Under the pieces are notes generated by a model, which was not told the origin of the DNA, searched no databases, and was given only the letters and a program-made list of their open reading frames with translations. Below are positions 1 to 9,573 of a stretch of DNA of 64,000 nt, piece after piece (positions within the stretch are counted from its first letter, which is position 1; every line of letters begins with the position of its first letter). The position numbers and the translations under genes are program-made. Origin of the DNA: Clostridium moniliforme (GTDB taxonomy: Bacteria; Bacillota; Clostridia; Clostridiales; Clostridiaceae); contig NZ_JAGGJZ010000001.1 of assembly GCF_017873235.1 (NCBI RefSeq), positions 496,001 to 560,000 of the forward strand, in the 5' to 3' direction.

Positions 1-139
1 TGGATTCTTAATAGTTTATGGTGGACAAATTTCTCAACTTAATATGGTAATGATGAGTATAGTTATACTGTCATTAATTGCCTTTATAATGTATAAATTG
101 GTATCTATTGCAGAAGATAAATATAAGAAGCATAATTAA
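1..139 (+). CDS. C-terminal fragment of an ABC-transporter permease-like membrane protein
   Basis: The reading frame is open from the window edge (first full codon at base 2) to a TAA at 137-139 and gives 45 residues. They form one hydrophobic helix (around VMMSIVILSLIAFIMYKLV) followed by a short charged, basic cytoplasmic tail. This is how many binding-protein-dependent ABC permeases end, but the fragment is too short to name the substrate. The 5' part lies outside the window. A good terminator follows at 192-240. Confidence 0.5.
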   Translation, partial: GFLIVYGGQISQLNMVMMSIVILSLIAFIMYKLVSIAEDKYKKHN

Positions 140-191
140 CAATATATTCATTTTTTAAAAATCTTTTTATTAGATAACCATTTCATTTAGT

Positions 192-240
192 AAAACAAAG
201 GATTTGTGGGATTTTATATATTGTAAATCCTTTGTTTTTA
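192..240 (+). terminator. Intrinsic terminator after the permease fragment
   Basis: Arms AAAACAAAGGATTT and AAATCCTTTGTTTT are exact complements separated by about 19 nt and followed by T-rich sequence. It closes the upstream transcript before the lrgA-like gene. Confidence 0.75.
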
Positions 241-318
241 TTTGTTTATTTTTTGTTTACTTAATTAACTTAAAGTGATACATTAATATGGTACAAAAGA
301 TACTAAGGAGAGATTAGC

Positions 319-705
319 TTGAAATTATTTAGAGAAGCACTTATTGTATTCGGAATTTATTTAATAGGAGAAGTAATAGTTGCTCTAACTCATATACCTA
401 TACCAGGTAATATTATTGGACTTCTTTTACTTTTTATAGGTCTTTGTACTAAAGTCATAAAGGTCAGTCAAGTTGAAACTTTAACAAATTTCTTTTTGGA
501 TCATTTAGCTTTCTTCTTTTTACCAGCAGGAGTTAGCTTAATGAATTCACTTGGAATTATTAAAGCAAGTATTCTTCAAATTATAATAATTTGTGTAATT
601 ACAACATCTATTACCATTGCCTCAACTGGTTTAATAGTACAATTTGTCGTAAACCTATTAAATAAAAAAAAGAAAGGAACTGAAAAAAATGAGTGTAATA
701 ACTAG
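319..705 (+). CDS. lrgA: CidA/LrgA family holin-like protein
   Basis: A 128-residue membrane protein with four predicted hydrophobic helices and a lysine-rich C-terminus (NKKKKGTEKN), the usual size and shape of the CidA/LrgA family. The motif IPIPGNIIGLLLL matches the conserved P-x-P-G-x-x-x-G region. Family members influence murein hydrolase activity and cell lysis, or act in pyruvate uptake, together with an LrgB/CidB partner. The start is TTG at 319, with AAGGAG nine bases upstream. The gene overlaps lrgB by 17 nt, so the two are translationally coupled. No LytSR-type regulator is visible beside it. Whether it is functionally CidA or LrgA cannot be told from sequence. Confidence 0.9.
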   Translation: MKLFREALIVFGIYLIGEVIVALTHIPIPGNIIGLLLLFIGLCTKVIKVSQVETLTNFFLDHLAFFFLPAGVSLMNSLGIIKASILQIIIICVITTSITIASTGLIVQFVVNLLNKKKKGTEKNECNN

Positions 706-1405
706 TAACATATTCTTTAGCATAGTTTTATCCCTTATTGCATTTGAGATTGGATTATTCTTTTACAAAAAAACTAATTTACCACTGTTTAATCCTTTAC
801 TTATAGCAATAGTAATTGTAATTGCTTTTTTAACTGCATTTCATATTGATTTTAAAACATATAATTCAGGTGCACAATTTATAAATATGTTTTTAGGACC
901 TGCAACTGTAGTTTTAGCAGTTCCCCTTTATAAACAATTTGAACTTTTAAAAAAGAATGCTATAGCTATTTTTATTGGAATTTTCTTTGGAACTTTAATT
1001 GGAATATTCTCAATAATACTTTTATCACACTCACTAGGACTTAATGTTTCAATGATAGTATCATTAATGCCTAAGTCAGTAACAACACCAATAGGTATTG
1101 CTATAAGTAAAGAATTTAATGGAATAGTTCCTGTTACAGTTCTTGCAATTATTCTATCTGGAATAATCGGTGCAATAGTAGGTCCAACTATCTGTAGAAT
1201 ATGTAAAATTACAAATAGAATTGCAATTGGTATTTCACTTGGGACAGCTGCTCACGCTGTTGGAACAAGTAAAGCATTAGAACTTGGAGAAACAGAAGGT
1301 GCAATGAGTTCACTTTCAATTGGTATAGCTGGAATGATGACAGTTTTTGTTGCTCCTCTTGCCTTTAATATTGCAATGTTTATATATAAATTAATAATAC
1401 ATTAA
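689..1405 (+). CDS. lrgB: LrgB/CidB family membrane protein
   Basis: A 238-residue polytopic membrane protein. The segment MPKSVTTPIGIAISKEFNG is the signature of the LrgB family, and IGTAAHAVGTSKALELGE-type residues follow (AAHAVGTSKA at about 190-200). The start ATG lies inside the end of lrgA and is preceded by AAAGGAAC. With lrgA it forms a two-gene operon closed by a terminator at 1423-1460. Known family role: partner of the holin-like protein in control of autolysis or in metabolite export. The length is normal and no defect is visible. Confidence 0.9.
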   Translation: MSVITSNIFFSIVLSLIAFEIGLFFYKKTNLPLFNPLLIAIVIVIAFLTAFHIDFKTYNSGAQFINMFLGPATVVLAVPLYKQFELLKKNAIAIFIGIFFGTLIGIFSIILLSHSLGLNVSMIVSLMPKSVTTPIGIAISKEFNGIVPVTVLAIILSGIIGAIVGPTICRICKITNRIAIGISLGTAAHAVGTSKALELGETEGAMSSLSIGIAGMMTVFVAPLAFNIAMFIYKLIIH

Positions 1406-1422
1406 TTTATATATTTGTAATA

Positions 1423-1460
1423 AAAAACAGCTTATTAAAATTTTAATAAGCTGTTTTTTA
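1423..1460. terminator. Bidirectional terminator between lrgB and topB
   Basis: A long perfect hairpin: AAAAACAGCTTATTAAAA pairs with TTTTAATAAGCTGTTTTT. A and T runs on the two sides let it work for lrgB (+) and topB (-), which converge here. Confidence 0.9.
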
Positions 1461-1461
1461 A

Positions 1462-3426
1462 TTAGTTTTTACTATAAACTTTCTTAACTTCTAATAATTT
1501 TCTATTTAAAAATCCCATTTTACTATCTCTAAAAACCATATAAGTTGATTTTTTAGTATAATTTTCAAGTTTACTCATAAATTCTTCTGGTTTTATATTT
1601 TCTTCTTGCACAAGTTTTAAACCTTTTTCCCATGAAGCTGTAAGTTTTGGATTTAAAAGAGATGGTATAGAATTACTTATAACTTCATAAATCATTTCTC
1701 CAAGCTCTGTTGGAGTAAGGGTTTGAGTTTTATTATTAGATTTAACATAATCAATATTTATAAGCTTCTTTAAAATCTCTGCTCTTGTTGCTGATGTTCC
1801 AATACCAGCTCCCTTTATATGTTCTCTAAGTTCTTCATCTTCTATAAGCTTACCTGCATTTTCCATAGCTATTATTATTGAACCTGTTGTAAATCTCTTA
1901 GGAGGACTTGTTTCTCCCTCTTTCATTTCTAATGAATTAATTAATACCTTTTGCCCTTTTTTTAAATCCTTAGGAAACTCACTACTATCATCTTCTTTTT
2001 TATGTTCTAATATATCTAAATATCCTCTTTCTATACAAACTTTTTTTGTTGTATAAAAACTTTCATCCCCAACATCAATTGTAATTGCCTGTTTACTAAA
2101 TTGAGCTTTTTTATAAAATATTGCTATAAATCTTCTAAGAATTAAAAAGTACATTTTTCTTTCTATTTCTTTTAGAGAGTTTATCATAGAACTCCCCTCT
2201 CCTGTTGGAATTATAGCGTAGTGATCTGTTATCTTCTTATCGTCAACATATTTGCTCTTTAAAATACTTGTGTACCATTTATTATCTAAAATTGTTTTTG
2301 AAGCATTTAAAAGTTCTTCTCCAATATCTAATTTTGTTAATTTAAATAATGTTTTATTAATTACCTTTGCAACTGCTGTAGATAGTACTCTAGCATCAGT
2401 TCTTGGGTAGGTTACCATCTTCTTTTCATAAAGAGTTTGAAGATGCTTTAATGTTTCATCTGGGCTTATTTTAAACTTTCTAGAACACTCATTTTGAAGT
2501 TCTGCTAAATTAAAAAGTAATGGAGCATTTTTATTTTCTTTAGTTTTTTTAATATTTGCTATTACTCCCTCTTCTAAAACTTCAAGTTCTTTTATAAGTT
2601 CTTCACAGTCTTTTTTATTTTTAAAGCCACCTTCATTGTATAATTTAGGTGAATCTTTAAACTTAGATTTTTCTAATGCTTTCCATTCAGCTATTATTTC
2701 TTCATCTTTTTCTTCTCTTTTAAAATTCCCTGAAATCTTATAAAATGAAGTCTTTTTAAAATCTCTAATTTCTCTTTCTCTATCAACTACCATTCCAAGA
2801 ACGCAGCTCATAACTCTTCCAACTGCAACAACAGAACTTTTCTCCTTCTTAAGTATGTTTGATAACTGCTTACCATAAATAAGAGTTAATAATCTTGAAA
2901 AATTAATTCCAATTATATAATCTTCCTTTGCTCTTAAATAAGCTGAATGAGCTAAAGAATCATATTCATTTAAAGGTTTTGCTTCCTTTATTCCTCTTTT
3001 AATCTCCTCTTCTGTTTGAGAATCAATCCATACACGAAGTTTTTCTTTGTTTGGATTTCCTGATAAGTCATCAACAAGCCTATATATATATTCACCTTCC
3101 CGTCCTGAGTCTGTACAAACATATATTTTATCAATGTCAGCTCTATTTAATAACTTGCTAACTACATTAAATTGTCCTTTAGCTGAATTTATTACTTCAT
3201 ACTTATATTCTTTGGGCAAAAAAGGAAGATCTTTTAAGTTCCAATATTTTAATTTTTCATTATAAACTTCCGGATAAGACATTGTTACCATATGTCCTAC
3301 GCACCATGTAAATATTGCTTTATCGCTTTCTATGTATCCGTTATTTCTTTTTCCATCTACCTTTAATAGCTTTACAAAATCCATTGCTACTGAAGGTTTC
3401 TCTGCTATAAATAAAGATTTTCCCAT
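1462..3426 (-). CDS. topB: DNA topoisomerase III (type IA)
   Basis: 654 residues. The Toprim domain is at the N-terminus (Glu9 in AEKPSVA; DSGREGE at about 106-112), and the nucleophilic tyrosine is Tyr340 in VTYPRTDAR. The enzyme relaxes and decatenates DNA by cutting one strand. The protein is somewhat shorter than Bacillus TopB (about 730 residues) and ends after the core without a zinc-finger tail. The start ATG has AAAGGAAA upstream. It is a monocistronic gene, with the TspO gene's terminator upstream and its own shared terminator downstream. Type I topoisomerases of this form are also found on mobile elements, but nothing here looks mobile. Confidence 0.93.
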   Translation of the reverse strand: MGKSLFIAEKPSVAMDFVKLLKVDGKRNNGYIESDKAIFTWCVGHMVTMSYPEVYNEKLKYWNLKDLPFLPKEYKYEVINSAKGQFNVVSKLLNRADIDKIYVCTDSGREGEYIYRLVDDLSGNPNKEKLRVWIDSQTEEEIKRGIKEAKPLNEYDSLAHSAYLRAKEDYIIGINFSRLLTLIYGKQLSNILKKEKSSVVAVGRVMSCVLGMVVDREREIRDFKKTSFYKISGNFKREEKDEEIIAEWKALEKSKFKDSPKLYNEGGFKNKKDCEELIKELEVLEEGVIANIKKTKENKNAPLLFNLAELQNECSRKFKISPDETLKHLQTLYEKKMVTYPRTDARVLSTAVAKVINKTLFKLTKLDIGEELLNASKTILDNKWYTSILKSKYVDDKKITDHYAIIPTGEGSSMINSLKEIERKMYFLILRRFIAIFYKKAQFSKQAITIDVGDESFYTTKKVCIERGYLDILEHKKEDDSSEFPKDLKKGQKVLINSLEMKEGETSPPKRFTTGSIIIAMENAGKLIEDEELREHIKGAGIGTSATRAEILKKLINIDYVKSNNKTQTLTPTELGEMIYEVISNSIPSLLNPKLTASWEKGLKLVQEENIKPEEFMSKLENYTKKSTYMVFRDSKMGFLNRKLLEVKKVYSKN

Positions 3427-3448
3427 ATCTATTTCCTTTCTAAAGAAA

Positions 3449-3475
3449 ATAAACCCTCAAACTTTGAGGGTTTAT
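3449..3475. terminator. Terminator downstream of the TspO gene
   Basis: ATAAACCCTCA and TGAGGGTTTAT flank a five-base loop, with A/T tracts on both sides. It lies between the TspO stop (3520) and the topB start. Confidence 0.75.
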
Positions 3476-3519
3476 TAAAATTATACTATGAAACTTGTAT
3501 TTTTCCAAATTTAATGTTT

Positions 3520-4020
3520 TTACATTTCATTTAAAATCCATATTACTACATTTAAATATGTTGCATAAAAAGTCCATATTAAATATGGAATAAATAATAC
3601 TCCTGATAATTTATCAATTTTAAAAAATTTTATAGTTGTTATAATTATAAATATAATAAGAATTACAATCTCTATTACTGCTAATCCATATAATCTAAAT
3701 TTAAAAAATATTATTGGCCATAAAAAATTTAATATAAGCTGTATAAAATAAGCACTTAATTCAAAATAACTTTTTTTCTCTTCCTTTAACCTCATAAAAA
3801 CTCTGTATGATGCAAAACCAATTAATATATATAAAATAGTCCACATAACTCCAAAAATCCATCCTGGTGGAAAAAATGGGCTTTTTATAAGACTTTTATA
3901 TATTATGAAAGAATCTTTCGTAATAGTTGCTACTAGCAAACCTCCAACAATTGGCAATGCTATTAGAGTAATAAAACTTATAATATTAAATTTACCATTT
4001 ACTTTAAAAATATTTTTCAT
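3520..4020 (-). CDS. TspO/MBR family tryptophan-rich membrane protein
   Basis: 166 residues with five hydrophobic helices, the normal TspO fold size. Conserved pieces include the SPFFPPGWIFGVMWTILY stretch near residues 46-63 and the aromatic-rich helix IWTFYATYLNVVIWILN near the end. TspO proteins bind porphyrins and related ligands and affect tetrapyrrole or stress responses; the ligand here is unknown. GAGGTG lies seven bases upstream of the ATG. It follows the kinase pair at 4078-8032 on the same strand with a 57-nt gap, so co-transcription is possible but not shown. Confidence 0.88.
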   Translation of the reverse strand: MKNIFKVNGKFNIISFITLIALPIVGGLLVATITKDSFIIYKSLIKSPFFPPGWIFGVMWTILYILIGFASYRVFMRLKEEKKSYFELSAYFIQLILNFLWPIIFFKFRLYGLAVIEIVILIIFIIITTIKFFKIDKLSGVLFIPYLIWTFYATYLNVVIWILNEM

Positions 4021-4077
4021 ATATCACCTCAAATATACTTATAATATTATTATACTTTTTAATTATTAAAATATTCT

Positions 4078-6096
4078 TTAAATATAAATATCAGAAAATT
4101 CAATATCTACCTTTCTATTTAATGTAACTATCTCACTATTTTCTCCCCTATCATAATTTAAAGTATCTTCTAAAGGGATTTTAATAATAAATTTATTTTC
4201 ACCCTGTCTGCTTGCTTTAAACTTAATAGATCCATTATGAAGTTCTATAAGAGTTTTACTTAAAAATAATCCTAAACCGCTTCCTTCTTTAGTTCTATTT
4301 AAATCTTTATTTATCTTTGTAAATTCATCAAATATATATTTCTTTTCATCTTTTTCTATTAGTTTTGCATTATTTGTAACTATAATAAAAACATAGTCCT
4401 CTTGTAAATTTATATTTACTTCTATCTTTTTATTATTTTCTCCATGCTTAACACTATTTGATAATAAATTAAGCATTGTTCTTTCTATCATATTCTTATC
4501 TATTGGAATATATATTTCCTCATGAGATGAATCAAATATTAATGAGTTATTTATCTTTTTTACATATTTATTAGTTGCTATTGTAACATTTTCAATAATC
4601 TCAACTAAATTATAAATCTTTTTGTTAGGTTTTAAATATCCTTCCGAAATTTTATTTGTATCTATAAAATTATTTATAGTTCTTATAAGTCTTAAACAAT
4701 TTTGTTTTATTACATAATTATTTTTACTTATATTCTCTATACTATTATTATTTAAATGTATTTGATTTAATGCTAATGCTGAATTTATAACATTAATAGG
4801 AGTTCTAAGTTCATGAGATATATTAGAATAAAATTTATTTTTAACTTCTTCTTCTCTTAAATATTTCTCATATTTTTTTCTCATTTTATTATACTTATTT
4901 ACTTCCTCTATATCTCTAATATATAAAATTTGTCTTTTTTCATCATCATTAACTAAGTGCATTTCAATTTCTCTAATATTCTTTCTTTTATTTCTAAATT
5001 TACATAAACTCTTTACAAAAGATATTAAATCAATTTTCTGAATTAAATTTGAATCTTTAATATAAGTCTCATCCCATATAACACCGACTACAAATTCAAT
5101 ATCTTTTCCAAGTAATTCTTCTTTATAATTAAATCCTATAATCTTTAATGCTTCATTATTAATGTATGTTAATTTACCCATATTAAATATTAGAATACCA
5201 TCTTTAAAAGCCTCTATTAAATTATAATATCTTTTTTCACTCTTTTTATTTATAGCCTGTAACTCACTTAAAATAATATTTCTTTGCTTAAGCTTAATAT
5301 TAAGTTCACTTTGCTTAACTCTTAGTTTTTCTAAATTATTTTTCATTTCATAATAAGCAAGCTTTAATACATTATTTTTTATTCCCTCATATATTGAGAA
5401 ATACGCCATGTACTTAAATACATCTGCTTCAAATATTGTATTATATTTATTTGATAATGCAATACAATAACAAAACTGATATAGTATAGTAAATATTAAA
5501 TAAATATATATATATATATACTTTAATTTATCATTATTTTTTCTAAGTCTAAAAACTACTAATATATCACCAAAGATCAAAATTAATTTTGATACATATA
5601 AGAATATTATAAAAAATTCTTTATTATTTTTTGATATACTAACAAAAAAATAATTAATAACAATTACTAATATAGTAATAATTGTGTATATCTCTATACA
5701 TTTAATATTACTAACTCTTTTTCTATTAAGTATGAAAGCTATTAATATTACAAGCATCAATAAAACATTATTTGAAATTTCAATGGCAAATATAGGTGTT
5801 ATATCTAATCCTTCTTGAATAGTTTTACCTATTAGAATTTTAATATATTCAATAATACCTATAAATAAAAAACCAATACCAACATAATTATAATATCCCT
5901 TTGTATTTCTAAGCAATGTAACTATTGATAATGATATTCCAAAGGTTGCACAAAAAATTCCTATCATATAATGGAATAGAATATTAATACCGAAGATTTT
6001 ATAAAATATAATAAATAATAATAGTACTAATATTGCAATATTAAATGAATTTTGTTTAATACTTTTTTTATAATCTATATTATATTTTATATTCAT
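4078..6096 (-). CDS. Membrane sensor histidine kinase with MASE3-like sensor and PAS domain
   Basis: 672 residues. About seven hydrophobic helices in residues 18-240 resemble the MASE3 sensor module. A coiled stretch follows (250-290), then a PAS domain (about 285-395). The H-box SNISHELRTPINVI carries His428; the N-box is LNLLSNSVKHG and the G-box is GSGLGLFLSKTL. All residues for autophosphorylation are present. No response regulator is adjacent. The start ATG (AAGGAGAG upstream) overlaps the end of the second kinase by 17 nt, so the two are translationally coupled. The two share domain order and are probably old duplicates. The signal sensed is unknown. Confidence 0.88.
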   Translation of the reverse strand: MNIKYNIDYKKSIKQNSFNIAILVLLLFIIFYKIFGINILFHYMIGIFCATFGISLSIVTLLRNTKGYYNYVGIGFLFIGIIEYIKILIGKTIQEGLDITPIFAIEISNNVLLMLVILIAFILNRKRVSNIKCIEIYTIITILVIVINYFFVSISKNNKEFFIIFLYVSKLILIFGDILVVFRLRKNNDKLKYIYIYIYLIFTILYQFCYCIALSNKYNTIFEADVFKYMAYFSIYEGIKNNVLKLAYYEMKNNLEKLRVKQSELNIKLKQRNIILSELQAINKKSEKRYYNLIEAFKDGILIFNMGKLTYINNEALKIIGFNYKEELLGKDIEFVVGVIWDETYIKDSNLIQKIDLISFVKSLCKFRNKRKNIREIEMHLVNDDEKRQILYIRDIEEVNKYNKMRKKYEKYLREEEVKNKFYSNISHELRTPINVINSALALNQIHLNNNSIENISKNNYVIKQNCLRLIRTINNFIDTNKISEGYLKPNKKIYNLVEIIENVTIATNKYVKKINNSLIFDSSHEEIYIPIDKNMIERTMLNLLSNSVKHGENNKKIEVNINLQEDYVFIIVTNNAKLIEKDEKKYIFDEFTKINKDLNRTKEGSGLGLFLSKTLIELHNGSIKFKASRQGENKFIIKIPLEDTLNYDRGENSEIVTLNRKVDIEFSDIYI

Positions 6097-8032
6097 TTAA
6101 ACTACTCTCCTTTTTAAAGGTTATTACAATTTTTGTACCCTTTCCTCTATTACTACTTACATTTATATCTCCATATTGAAGTTCAACTAACTTTTTTACT
6201 ACAAATAAACCTATTCCACTTCCTTTTTCATCTATGGTATTATTGTTTTCACCCATTGAATATTTAATGAATATTTTATCTATAAATTCTTTACTCATTC
6301 CAACCCCATTATCTTTAATAACTATATTTACATCATCATTATCTTCAAATACTCCTACAAATATTTTTCCCTCTCTTAAAATATATTTAATTGAATTTGA
6401 TATAATATTTAGTAAAATTCTATGCATAAAGTTTTCATCTAATTTTAAATATATCTCCTCATTATTTGTATCAAATAATAATTGAATTTCTTTTTGCTTT
6501 GCATAATAGATTAAACTATTTACAGTTTCCTCTACAAATTCAACAACGTTTATTGTTTTCAAATTAGGATATAAATAACCTGATTCGATTTTGCTACTAT
6601 CTATCAAATTATTAGTTAGCTTCATAAGTGACAAACAATTTTTTTTAGCTATACCATTATATTTTAACAATGCTTGTCTATCTTTGTTTTTTATAAATAT
6701 CTGTTCTAATTGGATAGCTGAATAAATAACATTTATAGGTGTTTTTAAATCATGACTTATATTAGAAAGAAAATCTCTTTTGATTTTTTCTTGTACAAGC
6801 TTTCTTTCTATATCTTCTCTCATTGAGTTTATTTTTATTTTTGATGTTATATCAGTTACATTTAATATAATTTCTCCATTTTCCTTGTTATGATCTATTA
6901 TCTCTATATTTAAATATTTTTTATCATTATTACATTCTATTTCTCCTCTATATATCTTCTTATAAGGTATATCTTTACATTTAAATATATCATCTTCATT
7001 AAACTTAATTAATTTAGATATTTTTTTATTTATTATGCTTCTAATATTTTCTTCTCCTATTAAATCCAAAAAATATTTATTACAATAAATAACTCGTCTT
7101 GTGTTATCACTTAATATTATTATTGGAACAGGTATTCTCCTAAAAAAATCCTTAAACATCATTTCTTTTTTCCTTATTAAAATATGAGATACTTCAAGTT
7201 CACTATTTTTAATTAAAATATTAGTATTTATATTATTTAATTTTTTATTTCTTTCATATAATTCTTTAAATAAAATCTTATACGGAAGATTTATAATTAT
7301 ATATATAGTACAAGAAACCATACTAGAAAAAGAAACAAAAAATATTAGATTAACAAGTTCTGCAATAATTAAACTTTTAAAAATATCTGCTATATAATTT
7401 ACAATTACTATTAACAAAACTGAAATAGCATATAAATATATATAATTAATTTTATATTTGTAATAAATTTTATATTTATTTACTATAAAAATATTTTTTA
7501 AGCATATTGATAAGATTATAATTAAAGTAAATGTATCCAAAAGAAAATACATCTTAAATATTTTTAATAAATTCATAATTAAAATAATTACTAAAATTCT
7601 ACTTATACTTTCTAATAATTTTATCTTAGGATTACCTAAATATTTGTAAAATAATCCTATTAATAATATAAATATCATTCTGCTCAAATGTTCATATAAA
7701 ACTTTATTATCATAACTAATATTTAAATTAGTCAATTCAAATACCAATAGATTTATATTTATTAAAGCTATCGAAAGGAAATGAATTGATAAAAATTTAA
7801 ATATTCTAACATTAAATACATTTTTAGTAGAGTATATTAAAAGCAAAATTGAAAATGTTGATATTAAAACAAATATTCTTATAATAAAATCCAACATATT
7901 TATGGTTTCTTCAGCAAAAATAGATGTTATAAAATATAAAAAAATATATATTGAAAAAAAAGTTGCAGATATAATAAAATAATTTTTCTTATTAATATAT
8001 ATAATATCTCTCATTCTTCTATTAAATTCCAT
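6080..8032 (-). CDS. Second membrane sensor histidine kinase of the tandem pair
   Basis: About 650 residues. Roughly seven transmembrane helices (to residue ~250) are followed by a coiled coil, a PAS-like domain (around 295-400) and a complete kinase core: H-box FLSNISHDLKTPINVI, N-box LLNIISNSIKYI, G1 DNGVGMS and G2 GSGIGLFVVKKL. I place the start at the ATG at 8032, because GGAGGG lies just upstream of it and overlaps the outer ATG at 8044, which has no ribosome site of its own. It is the first gene of the pair and overlaps the next kinase by 17 nt. No receiver domain is encoded nearby. Its partner and signal are unknown. Confidence 0.87.
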   Translation of the reverse strand: MEFNRRMRDIIYINKKNYFIISATFFSIYIFLYFITSIFAEETINMLDFIIRIFVLISTFSILLLIYSTKNVFNVRIFKFLSIHFLSIALININLLVFELTNLNISYDNKVLYEHLSRMIFILLIGLFYKYLGNPKIKLLESISRILVIILIMNLLKIFKMYFLLDTFTLIIILSICLKNIFIVNKYKIYYKYKINYIYLYAISVLLIVIVNYIADIFKSLIIAELVNLIFFVSFSSMVSCTIYIIINLPYKILFKELYERNKKLNNINTNILIKNSELEVSHILIRKKEMMFKDFFRRIPVPIIILSDNTRRVIYCNKYFLDLIGEENIRSIINKKISKLIKFNEDDIFKCKDIPYKKIYRGEIECNNDKKYLNIEIIDHNKENGEIILNVTDITSKIKINSMREDIERKLVQEKIKRDFLSNISHDLKTPINVIYSAIQLEQIFIKNKDRQALLKYNGIAKKNCLSLMKLTNNLIDSSKIESGYLYPNLKTINVVEFVEETVNSLIYYAKQKEIQLLFDTNNEEIYLKLDENFMHRILLNIISNSIKYILREGKIFVGVFEDNDDVNIVIKDNGVGMSKEFIDKIFIKYSMGENNNTIDEKGSGIGLFVVKKLVELQYGDINVSSNRGKGTKIVITFKKESSLNEYKI

Positions 8033-8179
8033 ATTACCCTCCATACCATTAATATTCTACTTTATTTTTCCTATTTTGTGAAGTTTTTATGAACAAAACC
8101 TTCTTAAAATAATTTAACTTTGTTTTATAACTATTTATTAATTATTATTTCAACTGCATCTTTTTAAATTTTTGCTTCC

Positions 8180-8365
8180 CTATATCTTATTTTTAGATTG
8201 AATATTCTTTATAGCTTCTATAACAGCTGTCCATAAAGCTTTTAATTAATATGTATTAACTTTTGATACGTCTTTTACAATTATTCTAAGGCTAGTTATA
8301 AAGACATCTAAATTTTCTATATTTTTCTTTCCTACAAGTAGTTTTAAAACTTTACTTTAAAGGAA
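8180..8365 (-). pseudogene. Decayed coding fragment with an in-frame stop
   Basis: On the minus strand one frame reads KLLVGKKNIENLDVFITSL..., then TAA, then LKALWTAVIEAIKNIQSKNK before TAG at 8180. The residues look protein-like (amphipathic, low in stops) but there is no start codon or ribosome site, and further stops lie upstream. I read it as the remains of a gene in the gap between the hydrolase and the kinases. I cannot name the family, and chance openness in AT-rich DNA is not excluded. Confidence 0.3.
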
Positions 8366-8463
8366 GGCTTAATATGGAGCTGTTGTACTTAACTTTTTAA
8401 TAACAAGATTATTTTTTTATTTATTTTCTTCATTTATACTAGATAAAATCCTCAAAAAAAAAA

Positions 8464-8491
8464 TAGTGAGCAAAATATTATTTACTCACTA
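8464..8491 (-). terminator. Terminator of the alpha/beta hydrolase gene
   Basis: TAGTGAG and CTCACTA arms; on the minus strand the hairpin is followed by a run of T. It lies 36 nt past the hydrolase stop codon. Confidence 0.75.
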
Positions 8492-8526
8492 AAAATTAAA
8501 CGTTATTTATATAATCTATTTAATAT

Positions 8527-9456
8527 TTAAACAAAATGTCTTTTATTAATCCAAGATATTATATTTTCAATAACCTCGTCCTTGTTTTTTTCATTTAACA
8601 TTTCATGTCTTCCTGACTTATAAAGTTTATAATCTAAATCATAAACACCTGCACCCTTATACAATTCATAAAGATTTCTTACTCCTTTTCCAAAATCTCC
8701 AACTGGATCATCTTCTCCTGAAAAAATATATATTGGTACATCTTTTCTTATGTTATTAAAATTTTCACCTTCATGTATACTCCAAATTCCATTTATTAAA
8801 TCATAATAAAATGATGTTGTTTCTATAAAACCACAATAATCATCTTCAATATATTTTTTAACTTCTTCTTCATTGCCACATATCCAATCATAATCTGTTT
8901 TTGCATCTGGAAACCTTTTATTAAAACCTCCAAAGGATAACTTATCCATAAGTGGACTTTTAGCTTTTCTTCCTTTTAACTTCATTTCTATTTTTGCAAT
9001 AAATTTTCCAACCTTAGTTATGAATTTAGGTTTACCATTGCTTCCAGATAGTATTAGTCCATCAATAGTATCTCCATATAATTGCATATATCTTTGACTT
9101 AAAAATGATCCCATACTATGTCCAAATAATATTATTTTTAAATCTTTATTTTCTTCTCTTATAATATCATTTAATTCTTTCATATCAGATATCATTAATA
9201 AAAAGCCATCACTATCACCTACAAATCCGAGTTTTTCTTTGCTTTCAGATGTTTGTCCATGTCCTCTATGATCGTTTGCATATACTATATAACCTTCATC
9301 AGTTAACTTATTTGCAAAATAATCATATCTTAATGCAGTTTCAGCCATACCATGTGCTATTTGTACTACACCTTTAATATTAGTTTTATCTTTAGGAATC
9401 CACTTATATACATGTATTTCTTTTCCTAATTTATCTTTAAATTTAAAAGTTTCCAT
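8527..9456 (-). CDS. Alpha/beta hydrolase, lysophospholipase/monoglyceride-lipase type
   Basis: 309 residues from the chosen start. The nucleophile elbow GHSMG carries Ser114. The oxyanion segment is QIAHGMAE, the acid lies in FSGEDDPVGD, and the histidine in SGRHEMLNE. This is the Hydrolase_4/monoglyceride lipase layout, including a mobile cap in the middle. It has no signal peptide, so it is probably cytoplasmic and acts on lysophospholipids or acylglycerols; the substrate is not proven. The longest frame starts at 9474, but GGAGGAAGG lies inside that extension, correctly spaced from the ATG at 9456. It is a single-gene unit with its own terminator. Confidence 0.88.
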   Translation of the reverse strand: METFKFKDKLGKEIHVYKWIPKDKTNIKGVVQIAHGMAETALRYDYFANKLTDEGYIVYANDHRGHGQTSESKEKLGFVGDSDGFLLMISDMKELNDIIREENKDLKIILFGHSMGSFLSQRYMQLYGDTIDGLILSGSNGKPKFITKVGKFIAKIEMKLKGRKAKSPLMDKLSFGGFNKRFPDAKTDYDWICGNEEEVKKYIEDDYCGFIETTSFYYDLINGIWSIHEGENFNNIRKDVPIYIFSGEDDPVGDFGKGVRNLYELYKGAGVYDLDYKLYKSGRHEMLNEKNKDEVIENIISWINKRHFV

Positions 9457-9510
9457 AAAATAACCTTCCTCCATAAATTCATAACCTTTATTTAATTATG
9501 CATTAATAAC

Positions 9511-9563
9511 AAAAAGACTGTCAATTAATTTAAGTGTTAAAAATTAAATGCCAGTCTTTTTTT
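9511..9563 (-). terminator. Terminator of the YhgE/Pip gene
   Basis: AAAAAGACTG pairs with CAGTCTTTTT around an AT-rich inner segment that can extend the stem. It lies 11 nt past the stop of the YhgE-like gene. Confidence 0.7.
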
Positions 9564-9573
9564 GTACTAAATT

